Shown: piece by piece, positions 8,276 to 17,304 of the stretch
Layout of the letters: every line of letters begins with the position of its first letter
How positions within the stretch are numbered: the stretch's first letter is position 1
NCBI GenBank assembly: GCA_964602485.1
Contig: CAZRQU010000003.1
Coordinates: forward strand, 7,032-71,031
DNA: 64,000 nt
From: WJLG01 sp964602485
GTDB taxonomy: Bacteria; Patescibacteriota; Patescibacteriia; Patescibacteriales; WJLG01
Direction: 5' to 3'
Program-made: the position numbers and the translations under genes
The notes under the pieces: generated by a model
Databases searched by the model: none
The model's input: the letters and a program-made list of their open reading frames with translations, nothing else
What the model was told of the DNA's origin: nothing

Positions 8276-11200
8276 CTATTTACGGTATTCACAAATATCC
8301 TTGAAATCACAAAATTTACAGGTCTGCGGATTTGGTTTGGCCTCGAAATTACCGGCTCTAATGTTGTCCACCCTTTCTATTATCTTTTCCTTTATCTTAT
8401 CCATATCCTTTTCTTTGGCTTCAAAGCTCAATTGAGAATTATCTTTCAAATAGTGGAACATCAAGGCTTTTACCGGTTGGCGAAAATATTGGTCGGCTGC
8501 CAATTGATATATCAGAAGTTGCTCTTTGTCGGAAAATTTCAGTTTATCTTTTACCTTGCCGGTCTTGTAGTCTATCAATTTCAACTTTTCATCTTCTTCG
8601 TCAACTCGATCGACCTGTCCTTTTATGGCATATTCTTCGTTCCCCTTTTTCAGTTTTACCATAAAACCCTTTTCCAAGAGGATGGTTTTGGGCCAATTCT
8701 CCTTATTCTTCTCATAAAAATCCTTAACAGTCTCTCTGCCTTCCTTTTTATATCTTTCCTTGGTCTTTTCGTCCGGATACCATTCATCTATCCAGCTTTC
8801 TTCGTATATTTCAAGACACCTATCCCTTGTTATCGGCTCATTTTTTTTCTCTTGGCTGTTTTGATCTTCAAAAAGCGATCCTTGGCTGCTTTCCCGAGCT
8901 TTGCCCACTTCCGAAAGTATCTTTTGCATAGTGGAATGCATAGTCTTGCCGAAAGACATAGCATAAGAGCCCCTGGCCGGAACTTTCAATATGAAGGAAT
9001 ACCAATACTGGCGCGGGCATTTCTCATAGGCGGCCAGCTGAGAGTAGGAAAAGGCCTTGGGTACCGGCAATTCGTATTTTTTCTCTTTTGTCTCTTCGTT
9101 CTTTTTCAAAATATTCGGCCGAGGATCACTTTTCTTCTCTATCCTGTCGTCATCATCTTTGGAAAGGTCTTTGATCAATCCGGCCTCTACCAAGAACCTG
9201 GAAGGTCTTTTCTCCCTCTTGCCACCGGCATCTTTGGACCAGGAAAAGAAAATGCCTTGCTTGGCTCTGGTTACTGCTACATAGAAAAGGCGTCTTTCCT
9301 CCTCCAAGTGATGATCGCCTTCAGGTACCTCCTCTTTGGCTAAAGCCGAAGGTATCTCGATAGGGTCCTTTCTCTCAACGCTAGGAAACCTTTTGTCCAC
9401 CAGGTTAGTGATGAAAACATATTTAAATTCAAGACCCTTGGCCGCGTGTATGGTCATAACTTTTATGGCTTCCGGACCAGCATCCGGATCAAAGGGCACT
9501 CGCCCTTGCTCCCCTGCCTCCATCTCATCATCAAGAGCTTCTAGGAAGGATCTTACCCCCTTGTTCTCGGAGTCTTTTTCAAACTCCTTGATCTTTTTGG
9601 CAAAAGCTGAAAGCAGATTGGCGGCCTCATTATGATACTCATCGCCTTTGTCCAAAAGGTAGCCCATATAACCCGTGTCATAAAGGAAGCTGATAAGCAT
9701 ATCGCCGGCCTTCTTATCTCTTAAAGAGGAAGAGTGGCGGTTGAACACCGATAAGAATGAATTTATTTTAGAATTAAGCTCATTTGAAAATTTAAAAGTG
9801 GATGCTTGTTTCAATACTTGATATATGGAAAGCGTTTTTCTCTTGGCTAAATAATTCATGTTGGCGATCTCTTCGAAAGTAAACCCGAAAACTGGCAATT
9901 CAAGGACCCTGAACATCGAAGAATTATTATGATGATCGCTTATGGCTTTTAGATAGTTGATGGCGTTCAAAATGACCGGCTTGGAATAAAGACCCTTGGA
10001 AGAATGGAGGATATAAGGAAATCCGGCTCCTTCCAAATAGGCACAAGCCTCTTTGGCCTGCTCGTTGGAACGGGCCAATATGGCAAAATCGTCCCAGGTA
10101 GCCTCCTTGTCTTCTATTTTGAGCTCGGCTATCCGATTGGTCACTTTCATCAACTCGCTTTCTACGTCCGGCTCCTCGAGAACCTCTATCTTTCCCTGTT
10201 TGCCTGTATTGCTTTTTAGTTTCTTGTCCAGTTTCTCCCCCTCTTCCTGCAATTTGGCTTCCAAGCGATTCGGATCGTTCAATCTTATGAAATCATACGA
10301 AAGATCCAATATGTCCTGACGGTTGCGGTAATTTTCTTTCAAAAATATCTTTTTGGCCTTGGGAAAATCCTTTTTGAACTGAATGATATTATACATTGAA
10401 GCGCCTCTCCATTTGTAGATGGCCTGATCGTCATCTCCGACTACTGTTAGATTATTATTCGGAGCAGAAAGCAATTTAACCAATTCGTACTGGGCCACAT
10501 TGGTATCCTGAAACTCATCAAGAAGTATATATTTGAAACGCTGGCGATATTTGTTCAATATGTTCGGGCGATCTCGAAAAAGCTGTAAGCAATAATTTAT
10601 TATATCGCCAAAATCAAGACAGGAGTTCTCCAAAAGAAGCTGCTGATAGATATGATAAGCATTGGCTATTTCGTTTATTCTATTAACTTCGAACTCGGCC
10701 ACTTCCCTGTTAAGTTCGCCTTTAGGATCCAGGAATATGTCAGGGGCTTTTGATCTGCCTTTACCGGCAAGCATACCATCTAAATTTTGTTTTAAACTTT
10801 CGGCGTATTCCAAATATTCCTTAGGGGCTATGTCTTCATCCTTCAAACGCGAAAAATGGGTCAACATCGCCCGAATGAATTTGGTTGGATTGCCCATCGG
10901 CTGATAATAATCAAGGTTGAATCGGTCCAGGTCGTTCTTTATCAATCGATATTGTTCGAATTCATCCAAAAGCTTAAAATCGGCCGGTACCCCGATATCT
11001 AAACCGTCGGCCCGCAAGATCTTTTCGGCGAACGAATGAAAAGTGGCTATCCAAAGATCGAAATAACCAAGAGGCAGAAGATCGTCCACCCTTTCTTCCA
11101 TTTCACCGGCTGCTTTTTCCGTAAAGGTCAAAGCCAAGATCTCGTCAGACCCGGCTTTCTCACTTTCTATCAAGCCGGCTATCCGAGCAGTTATCAGGGC

Positions 11201-11302
11201 GGTTTTACCGGTACCCGCTCCGGCCACTATCAAAAGCGGTCCCTCGCCATGGGAAACCGCCTCCTCTTGTTCTTTGTTCAATTGGACTTTTTTCTCTTCC
11301 AT
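8276..11302 (-). CDS. UvrD/PcrA-like superfamily 1 helicase fused to PD-(D/E)XK nuclease
   Basis: 1008 residues. The N-terminal two thirds is an SF1A helicase: Q-motif LNKEQEEAV, Walker A GAGTGKT (28-34), LLDEFQDTN (Walker B), VGDDDQAIYKWRGA, TIHAAKGLEFKYV and FYVAVTRAKQ. The C-terminal third (about 730-1008) is a RecB/AddB-type nuclease: FSYSQLAAYEKCPRQYWY, IKGQVDRVDE and LIDYKTGK supply the catalytic Asp and Asp-x-Lys, and CKFCDFKDICEY closes a likely Cys-ligated Fe-S site with the earlier Cys. This architecture suits double-strand end resection or repair without RecBCD/AddAB. UvrA, UvrB and UvrC are also in the window. Confidence 0.93.
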   Translation of the reverse strand: MEEKKVQLNKEQEEAVSHGEGPLLIVAGAGTGKTALITARIAGLIESEKAGSDEILALTFTEKAAGEMEERVDDLLPLGYFDLWIATFHSFAEKILRADGLDIGVPADFKLLDEFEQYRLIKNDLDRFNLDYYQPMGNPTKFIRAMLTHFSRLKDEDIAPKEYLEYAESLKQNLDGMLAGKGRSKAPDIFLDPKGELNREVAEFEVNRINEIANAYHIYQQLLLENSCLDFGDIINYCLQLFRDRPNILNKYRQRFKYILLDEFQDTNVAQYELVKLLSAPNNNLTVVGDDDQAIYKWRGASMYNIIQFKKDFPKAKKIFLKENYRNRQDILDLSYDFIRLNDPNRLEAKLQEEGEKLDKKLKSNTGKQGKIEVLEEPDVESELMKVTNRIAELKIEDKEATWDDFAILARSNEQAKEACAYLEGAGFPYILHSSKGLYSKPVILNAINYLKAISDHHNNSSMFRVLELPVFGFTFEEIANMNYLAKRKTLSIYQVLKQASTFKFSNELNSKINSFLSVFNRHSSSLRDKKAGDMLISFLYDTGYMGYLLDKGDEYHNEAANLLSAFAKKIKEFEKDSENKGVRSFLEALDDEMEAGEQGRVPFDPDAGPEAIKVMTIHAAKGLEFKYVFITNLVDKRFPSVERKDPIEIPSALAKEEVPEGDHHLEEERRLFYVAVTRAKQGIFFSWSKDAGGKREKRPSRFLVEAGLIKDLSKDDDDRIEKKSDPRPNILKKNEETKEKKYELPVPKAFSYSQLAAYEKCPRQYWYSFILKVPARGSYAMSFGKTMHSTMQKILSEVGKARESSQGSLFEDQNSQEKKNEPITRDRCLEIYEESWIDEWYPDEKTKERYKKEGRETVKDFYEKNKENWPKTILLEKGFMVKLKKGNEEYAIKGQVDRVDEEDEKLKLIDYKTGKVKDKLKFSDKEQLLIYQLAADQYFRQPVKALMFHYLKDNSQLSFEAKEKDMDKIKEKIIERVDNIRAGNFEAKPNPQTCKFCDFKDICEYRK

Positions 11303-11334
11303 TTATATATCTTTTTAAAAATTTCGTTTCTAAT

Positions 11335-13203
11335 TTACCTTCTTGCACCCGAATAAGCAATAGCCCTGACGATATTCCAGTCCAAAGCCTTGGACGGAGA
11401 GTGTCCATAGATATGTTCAAAAGTCTTCACGGCCTGCTTTTCATTTTTTGTATTCCGGTTGGATGGCCTAAGCCCGTAAGCGATTATGGTAACCGCGGCA
11501 TTATCATTCGCATTCTCCATATTAGGCTCTCTTTTATATAACTCTTCGAATATTGTTTTCTTGACCTCTTGCTCCAATTTTTCATTCTTCTGGCTCGGCC
11601 AGCGGCCATTGGCTATCTTAACCACATCCTGCCATTGTTCTTCACTTGAAGGTAAGCTTCCAAAAGCGCTCAAATAAGAATCGACCACACCGGCTCTTTC
11701 TCCGGCACCTAAATATTCAGTGGTCAAAGTGCCCTCATGGATGAATCTGGCCAGACTTCGAGAGGATTCTAGACTCACTTGGCCGTCTGCCTTATCTATC
11801 AATTCTCGATATATCTTTGCTTCTTGCGAACCCATATCCACATTACCCGCATAGTTGGAAACTTCGCCGGCTTCGGCCAGGGTTACTTCTTCCACATTAT
11901 TCTTAAGTACCGGCTTTTTCACTACTCTCCGCTTCTTCATGCGCGGCATGATCTTCACTTTGGCAATAGCTTCAGAAAGGGAATTCTGCAAACTCTTGGA
12001 CATATCTATACCGGGGTCATTGGTCAAAGATAATATCTCAGTAAAGTCAAAACTGTCGCTGGCCAAAGAAGTCCCTTCTATTATATCACTGGCTCCATAA
12101 TAGACATTATCATAAAAATGGCCGTTGCCGGCATCTCCCCTGATAGCGTAATCCTGATTGGAAGATTGATAAATAAGATTGTTTGAAAACTCAACGTTCT
12201 TTCCGGCCCCTGTCCAATCGTAAATATGGACGCAAGCTTTAGGACAATTGAATATGGAATTATTCTTGACCATCAAATTCTCTACTTCTCCACCCTCTAG
12301 TGAATCGTTATGAAAAAAGGCCATCAGAGCCAAGCCGATATCAGTATTAAAAATGGTATTGTTCTCTATCAAGGCGTCGGAAATGGCGGCTATGCCCTGA
12401 TTACGTCCGCTGAAAAGAATATTATTGCGGACCATATTCACTTCCGAGGGGCTATTGCCAGGGCGATGGTCCCGGCCATAGTACAAAGTAATGGCCGCTT
12501 TGTTGTGGCTGCCCACATCATGCAAAACATTGTCTTCCACGATATTGCGATAACTGCCGGAACGCACCTGTATACCATAATACCCTCGGCGATAACCGTC
12601 TTTTGGGCAATGGTGTATGTAATTACCCCTAATGACCGAATCATGGACTATATATTTATCAGGATAACCGAAAACGACCGCCGTTGATTCACAATTACGG
12701 ATCTCGGAGTCAATAAGTTCTATGTTATAGGCTTTATCCGCAGCCACTCTTACTCCTTGCCCGGAAACATCATGAATATTAAGATCACTTAAAGTTATAT
12801 GGTGGCTCAAGCTTCCGGAAATATGGATCCCATCTATTCCTCCCAAGGTTTGGGCTGAAGATCTTAATTCAAAACCTTCAAAATTGACATAAGACACGTT
12901 CTTCATCTTAACCACGGCAAAAGCCTGGGAAAAACCTTCTATAACCGCTTTGCCTTTGGCTTTGATGGTTATGGGCGCATCGGCTGTTCCGTGCAAGCCG
13001 ATCATATTCCAGCTGGGCAAACGATAGATACCCGGCTCCACTATTAAAGTATAGCCGGGACGAAGGTCATCTATGACCCGGTTAAGATCTTTTGACTCCC
13101 CAACCCTGATCACTCCAGCTTCGGCCAAATAAATATCGAACTGGAAATTATAGGCCAGTATAACGGCTAATATTACAATAACTAAACGAATGAGTTTCTT
13201 CAT
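11335..13203 (-). CDS. Secreted right-handed beta-helix protein with helical C-terminal domain
   Basis: 622 residues with an N-terminal signal peptide (about 1-29, ending AEAG). Residues about 33-400 form a parallel beta-helix of the pectate-lyase/NosD type, marked by Asn-rich coils (NNTIFNTD, NNSIFNC, NNLIYQSSN) and a DIHGxxGTADAPI-like opening. A basic linker (MKKRRVVKKP) leads to a helical C-terminal region of about 150 residues ending WNIVRAIAYSGARR. I believe this ending recurs in CPR secreted proteins, but cannot verify it here. Enzyme activity (polysaccharide lyase or hydrolase) is possible but unproven. The gene diverges from uvrC. Confidence 0.8.
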   Translation of the reverse strand: MKKLIRLVIVILAVILAYNFQFDIYLAEAGVIRVGESKDLNRVIDDLRPGYTLIVEPGIYRLPSWNMIGLHGTADAPITIKAKGKAVIEGFSQAFAVVKMKNVSYVNFEGFELRSSAQTLGGIDGIHISGSLSHHITLSDLNIHDVSGQGVRVAADKAYNIELIDSEIRNCESTAVVFGYPDKYIVHDSVIRGNYIHHCPKDGYRRGYYGIQVRSGSYRNIVEDNVLHDVGSHNKAAITLYYGRDHRPGNSPSEVNMVRNNILFSGRNQGIAAISDALIENNTIFNTDIGLALMAFFHNDSLEGGEVENLMVKNNSIFNCPKACVHIYDWTGAGKNVEFSNNLIYQSSNQDYAIRGDAGNGHFYDNVYYGASDIIEGTSLASDSFDFTEILSLTNDPGIDMSKSLQNSLSEAIAKVKIMPRMKKRRVVKKPVLKNNVEEVTLAEAGEVSNYAGNVDMGSQEAKIYRELIDKADGQVSLESSRSLARFIHEGTLTTEYLGAGERAGVVDSYLSAFGSLPSSEEQWQDVVKIANGRWPSQKNEKLEQEVKKTIFEELYKREPNMENANDNAAVTIIAYGLRPSNRNTKNEKQAVKTFEHIYGHSPSKALDWNIVRAIAYSGARR

Positions 13204-13299
13204 AAGAAAAATAAGAGAACTTTAACGTTTCCTAACCCTATTATAGCATCATTCACCTCTTTAAAAAAGCTTAAGATCTTAATAAAATCCCTGCTTGTT

Positions 13300-13327
13300 T
13301 TGTCAATTCTTCATAATGGACTATAAT
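13300..13327 (+). promoter_or_regulatory. Sigma70-type promoter for uvrC
   Basis: TTGTCA (13300-13305), 16-base spacer, TATAAT (13322-13327). The expected start of transcription is at about 13334, which coincides with the preferred uvrC ATG. Confidence 0.65.
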
Positions 13328-13333
13328 TCAAAT

Positions 13334-14638
13334 ATGAATGATCAAGATATAAAAAACTTGAATATTCCCCAAAAACCCGGCTGTTATCAATTCTTTGATA
13401 AGGACGGTAAGCTTTTGTATATCGGCAAAGCCGCCAAACTAGGAAACCGGGTCTCTTCATATTTCAAAAAGCATACCTTGCACACCCCGGCCAAGCGTTC
13501 AATGGTCAAACAGATAGCCGACATCAAGACCATAGAGACAGAGTCAGAGATAGAAGCATTGCTTTTGGAGTCCAATTTGATAAAGAAACACCAACCACCC
13601 TATAATGTGGTGATGCGCGACGATAAACGCTATCAATATATTAAAATAACTGAAGATGAATACCCTCGGGTAGTAACCACCCGCGAGATCGGAAAAAGCG
13701 GCCGCTATTTCGGGCCCTTCACTTCCGGCACAGCTGTTCGCGAAACAATGAAAGCCATCAGGAAGATATTTCCTTATGGAGGCTTCATCACTATGCCTAA
13801 GAACAAAGTCAACGAGATAAAGGCCAAAAGATACCCCGAACTCTATGAAACGCCGGACAATAAAAAGGACTATAAAAAGATGGTCAAACAGATAGAAATT
13901 TTCCTAGAGGGTAATGCCAGCAAGATCTTAAAAGATTTTGAATTAAAAATTACGAATTACGAATTACGAATCAAAAAGGAGAATGATCAAGAAAAAATAA
14001 CAGAATTAAAGGAAGATCTAAGCTTTTTAAAGTATCGACTTTTAAATATGAGAAATGTTCTGGCTCATGCCAATGTGCTTTCCATCCATGACAAATACGC
14101 GGCCGATGTGGTGGAGCTGGCCAAAGTCCTGAACCTGCCCAAAACCCCAAAAAGGATAGAAGGTTATGATATATCCAATATCTTCGGCAAAGAAGCAGTT
14201 GGATCGATGGTGGTTTTCAAAGATGGCGAACCGGACAAAAATGAATATAGGAAATTCAAAGTTAGATCTTCAAACTTCAAACTTCAAACTTCAATTGGTG
14301 ACACTGGAATGCTGAAGGAAATATTGGAAAGAAGGTTGAACAATGATTGGCCGATGCCTGATCTGATGATAATTGATGGGGGCAAGGGACAATTGAACGT
14401 CGGGCTTTCCGTTCTTAAAAAATTCGACCTGGACATACCGATCATCTCGATCTCTAAGGGCGAAGGTTTAAGAAGCGCCAAGGCTCCGGACAAGATATTC
14501 TTCCCCGGCGAAAAAGAGGCGCTCAAATTACCGCTAGCCTCGCCGGCTCTTCATATAATAAAAAGAGTGCGCGATGAAGCGCACAGATTCGCTATCTCTT
14601 ATCATCGAAACAAAAGAAACAAAGACATCTTTAAGTGA
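13334..14638 (+). CDS. uvrC: Excinuclease ABC subunit C, reduced form
   Basis: Makes the dual incisions in nucleotide excision repair. With the start at 13334 (MNDQDIKNL) it has 434 residues against about 600 usually. The upstream ATG/TTG candidates at 13295-13319 would overlap the -10 box. The GIY-YIG domain (GCYQFFDKDGKLLYIGKAAKLGNRV split over about 17-42) and the RNase H-like endonuclease (GYDISN, IDGGKGQLN, RDEAHRFAISYHR) are present. Missing are the four Cys of the usual Fe-S cluster, a recognisable UVR motif, and the C-terminal (HhH)2 tail. Two simple-repeat tracts are translated in frame (ELKITNYELRI and SSNFKLQTS). It converges on uvrB with an 8-base overlap. Confidence 0.93.
   Translation: MNDQDIKNLNIPQKPGCYQFFDKDGKLLYIGKAAKLGNRVSSYFKKHTLHTPAKRSMVKQIADIKTIETESEIEALLLESNLIKKHQPPYNVVMRDDKRYQYIKITEDEYPRVVTTREIGKSGRYFGPFTSGTAVRETMKAIRKIFPYGGFITMPKNKVNEIKAKRYPELYETPDNKKDYKKMVKQIEIFLEGNASKILKDFELKITNYELRIKKENDQEKITELKEDLSFLKYRLLNMRNVLAHANVLSIHDKYAADVVELAKVLNLPKTPKRIEGYDISNIFGKEAVGSMVVFKDGEPDKNEYRKFKVRSSNFKLQTSIGDTGMLKEILERRLNNDWPMPDLMIIDGGKGQLNVGLSVLKKFDLDIPIISISKGEGLRSAKAPDKIFFPGEKEALKLPLASPALHIIKRVRDEAHRFAISYHRNKRNKDIFK
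13939..13972 (+). repeat. In-frame simple repeat in uvrC (ATTACGA units)
   Basis: Three near-perfect AATTACG units follow AATTAAAA. The tract encodes ELKITNYELRI at the position where UvrC normally has the UVR helix pair. Confidence 0.75.
14264..14296 (+). repeat. In-frame simple repeat in uvrC (CTTCAAA units)
   Basis: Four tandem CTTCAAA/CTTCAAT units encode SSNFKLQTS, inserted between the YRKFKV strand and the GDTGMLKEIL helix of the endonuclease domain. The complementary unit TTTGAAG recurs between genes near 39075 and 46785. Confidence 0.8.
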
Positions 14639-16454
14639 TCCTCTTATGAAGCCTGGCTTCTGCCCGCTTAGGAATGACCCCATATTTTTCATTGTATCTT
14701 TTCTGGATCTTTCTTCTTCTTTCAGTTTCTTTTATGGCATACCGCATCGCCGGAGTTATCTTATCCGCATACATGACCACCTTGCCTTTCTCGTGGCGGG
14801 CCGCCCGGCCCATGGTCTGAATGAGCGAAGTCTCATTCCTTAAAAATCCGGACATATCAGCATCTAAAATAGCCACCAAAGAAACCTCTGGCAGGTCTAG
14901 TCCTTCACGTAGAAGATTGATACCTACTAAACAGTCAAATTTTCCCTCTCGAAGATCGCGCAATATATCTATTCTTTCCAAAGTGTCTATTTCGCTGTGC
15001 AGATAACGAACCCTTAAACCGTTCTCTGTCAAATAGTCAGTAAGCTCCTCGGCCATTCTCTTGGTCAAGACAGTAGCCAATACCCTCTCGCCCAAAGAAG
15101 CCCTGTATCTTATCTCTTTTATCAGATCGCTCACTTGGCCTTCAGTTTTTCTAACTTCCACCTCCGGGTCCAAAAGCCCGGTCGGCCTGATTATCTGTTC
15201 TACTATCTGAGAAGAGTTGCGGATCTCGAAATCCTGAGGCGTGGCTGACACATAAACCCCCTGGTTTATTCGATCATAGAATTCCTCGAAACGAAGCGGT
15301 CGATTATCACGAGCACTGGGCAGGCGAAAACCGAAATCCACCAAAGTATCCTTTCTGGAAGCATCGCCGGCATGCATGCCCCTGATTTGAGGCAAGGTTA
15401 CGTGGGACTCGTCAATGAACATAAGATGATCAGAAGGGAAAAAATCCAAAAGAGTGGCCGGCGGTTCACCTGCCTCCCGCCCGGAAAAATGCCTGGAATA
15501 ATTCTCTATACCATTGCAATAGCCAACCTCTTCTATCATTTCCAGGTCGTAACCGGTCTTTTTTTCCAAACGATAGGCTTCCACTTCACGACCGGCCTTC
15601 TTTAGTTGTTTTAATCTCTGCGTCAATTCTTTTCTGATCGTGATCAAAGCCCTTTTTGTTTTTTCTTCAGGAGTTATGAAATGTTTAGCCGGCAGAATGA
15701 ATATCTCCGGCATATCAATACCCTCTTTTTTGGTAAGATCGACCGCCCAAACAGGCAAAGAAGAACCAGGATCGACATTGAAGCTCCTTATCCTCTCTAT
15801 CTCATCGCCGAACATAGTTACCCTAATAACAGCTTCCCCGGTAGACAAATGAATATCTATGTTCTCTCCTGATATCCTGAACTGTCCACGGGAAAATTCC
15901 TTGTCGTTCCTTACATACTGGATATTGACCAATCTTCTTATGAGTTCATTCCTTTTTATGCTCTCGCCCTGGGAAAACCTTTTACCCATACGTACATAGT
16001 CTTCCCTTTCCCCTATACCATAAATACAAGACACGCTAGCTACCACCAGAACATCACGACGATTTATCAAAGACTGGGTAGCTGCATGACGCAAGCGGTC
16101 TATCTCTTCGTTTATATCTGTTTCCTTCTCTATGTAAGTATCAGTATGGGGCATATACGCCTCGGGCTGATAATAATCGTAATAGGAAACGAAGTAATGG
16201 ACGGCATTGTCCGGAAAAAATTGCTTGAATTCGGAATAAAGTTGAGCGGCCAAGGTCTTGTTATGGGATATCACTAAGGTCGGCCTCTGCAACCTTTCAA
16301 TGATGCCGGCCATGGTAAAGGTCTTACCGGAGCCGGTCACGCCCAAGAGCGTCTGCTCCTTATGGCCCTTTTCTAGACCGCGAACCAGTTTATCTATGGC
16401 CTTCGGCTGATCGCCGGTAGGCTTGAATTTAGATCTAAGAGTGAATACTCCCAT
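14631..16454 (-). CDS. uvrB: Excinuclease ABC subunit B lacking the C-terminal UVR motif
   Basis: Damage-verification helicase of nucleotide excision repair. 607 residues, against about 660-670 usually. Present: Walker A GVTGSGKT (38-45), the beta-hairpin FVSYYDYYQPEAYMP, the MFIDESHVT Walker B, SATPQDFEI, and the motif VI region IQTMGRAARH. The protein stops at KRAEARLHKRIT, just where the linker to the UVR coiled-coil begins, so the UvrC-binding UVR motif is absent. This matches the missing UVR in the neighbouring uvrC. Convergent with uvrC, with 8 bases shared. Confidence 0.96.
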   Translation of the reverse strand: MGVFTLRSKFKPTGDQPKAIDKLVRGLEKGHKEQTLLGVTGSGKTFTMAGIIERLQRPTLVISHNKTLAAQLYSEFKQFFPDNAVHYFVSYYDYYQPEAYMPHTDTYIEKETDINEEIDRLRHAATQSLINRRDVLVVASVSCIYGIGEREDYVRMGKRFSQGESIKRNELIRRLVNIQYVRNDKEFSRGQFRISGENIDIHLSTGEAVIRVTMFGDEIERIRSFNVDPGSSLPVWAVDLTKKEGIDMPEIFILPAKHFITPEEKTKRALITIRKELTQRLKQLKKAGREVEAYRLEKKTGYDLEMIEEVGYCNGIENYSRHFSGREAGEPPATLLDFFPSDHLMFIDESHVTLPQIRGMHAGDASRKDTLVDFGFRLPSARDNRPLRFEEFYDRINQGVYVSATPQDFEIRNSSQIVEQIIRPTGLLDPEVEVRKTEGQVSDLIKEIRYRASLGERVLATVLTKRMAEELTDYLTENGLRVRYLHSEIDTLERIDILRDLREGKFDCLVGINLLREGLDLPEVSLVAILDADMSGFLRNETSLIQTMGRAARHEKGKVVMYADKITPAMRYAIKETERRRKIQKRYNEKYGVIPKRAEARLHKRIT

Positions 16455-16534
16455 AAAAAATCCTACAAGCTAAAACCTGCGTGCGGTTCATATGAATATA
16501 GTTTAAAAATGCTCTAAAGTCAAAAGTATACTGG

Positions 16535-16774
16535 CTACTTAACTATATTTATCTTACCGGTCTTCTTATTCAGGTCCTCTACGTCAACCTCAAGCATTTT
16601 GACCTTGTTCTCCAATCTAATGATCCTCATTTGATCTCCCAAAGTTACCTCCCACAAAAAAACAGTAGTTAAAGTCGTAACCAAACTGACTATAACTATC
16701 ATTATGACCAATCCCTTGGAGTTTTTGTTAGGCTTCTTTTCCAAAGATTGTTGAGATAGTTGATCCTGGTCCAT
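16535..16774 (-). CDS. Small single-pass membrane protein, unknown
   Basis: 79 residues with one helix at about 22-43 (LVIMIVIVSLVTTLTTVFLW) after a Gln/Lys/Asn-rich start, then a short amphipathic Leu/Val heptad stretch (about 50-72) that could form a coiled coil. The layout resembles small divisome-type proteins but nothing specific supports that. It is 80 bases upstream of uvrB on the same strand. Confidence 0.6.
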   Translation of the reverse strand: MDQDQLSQQSLEKKPNKNSKGLVIMIVIVSLVTTLTTVFLWEVTLGDQMRIIRLENKVKMLEVDVEDLNKKTGKINIVK

Positions 16775-16823
16775 ATAAAATTTTTAATTCTTATATTTTA
16801 ATTATACCAATTTTATACTAACC

Positions 16824-16852
16824 TTGACAAAAAAATAAGAAATAAATATAAT
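16824..16852 (+). promoter_or_regulatory. Consensus sigma70 promoter
   Basis: Perfect TTGACA (16824-16829) and TATAAT (16847-16852) with a 17-base spacer, ahead of the 118-residue gene. Confidence 0.85.
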
Positions 16853-16894
16853 AATACGATTCGCTCCTTATTCACCTTAAAAAAGGCGGTTTAC

Positions 16895-17251
16895 ATGAAC
16901 CACAATAAAACCGTCTTTCCCAAGGCGGTCTTCAGGTTCGATTCAGTGATCTTCATTTTCAACGGTCAAGAAATGAAGCTACCTAACGGCTCGAAAATGA
17001 TAGCTGAATTTCAAGGATCGGCCAGTATGCTTTGGAGGTATTTGTCCAGAAAAAAGGCTTTCCCGATAATTTTGACCAATCCGGAGAAAACGATCCCTAA
17101 GCTCCATATCAAAAAAGTTCGATTGCTAAGAATAGGAAAAAGTTATAGGAAAGGCGCTCTCCCCAGCTACATTCTCTATGTAGAGCCTGTCTATGATGAA
17201 GGGTCCCTTATTCTTGATACCAGAACAAATTCCGCGCAACCAAAAAAATGA
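16895..17251 (+). CDS. Hypothetical protein in a stand-alone transcription unit
   Basis: 118 residues, basic, with no membrane segment or recognised motif. Alternating hydrophobic stretches (AVFRFDSVIFIFNG; FPIILTN; YILYVEPVYDEG) suggest a compact beta-rich domain. It is bracketed by a perfect-consensus promoter 43 bases upstream and an intrinsic terminator whose loop contains the stop codon, so it is an isolated and probably well-expressed gene. AAGGCGG before the start is a weak ribosome-binding site. Function unknown. Confidence 0.75.
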   Translation: MNHNKTVFPKAVFRFDSVIFIFNGQEMKLPNGSKMIAEFQGSASMLWRYLSRKKAFPIILTNPEKTIPKLHIKKVRLLRIGKSYRKGALPSYILYVEPVYDEGSLILDTRTNSAQPKK

Positions 17252-17273
17252 ACAATGGTTGCGCGTTTTTTTA
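17233..17273 (+). terminator. Intrinsic terminator overlapping the end of the 118-residue gene
   Basis: Stem CGCGCAACCA (17233-17242) with TGGTTGCGCG (17256-17265), then T7. The stop codon is in the loop. Confidence 0.9.
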
Positions 17274-17301
17274 TTGACAAAAGTCCTTAAAGTGCTAATA
17301 T
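17274..17301 (+). promoter_or_regulatory. Promoter of the thrS T-box transcript
   Basis: TTGACA (17274-17279), 16-base spacer, TAATAT (17296-17301), beginning immediately after the preceding terminator. Confidence 0.7.
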
Positions 17302-17304
17302 TTA

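Noticed and set aside
8432..9343. 303-codon plus-strand frame
   Set aside because: It is antisense to the well-supported helicase-nuclease gene and has no family features.
13295..13333. Longer uvrC start (MFCQFFIMDYNS)
   Set aside because: These codons overlap the TATAAT box of the best promoter, and the family N-terminus aligns from the later ATG.
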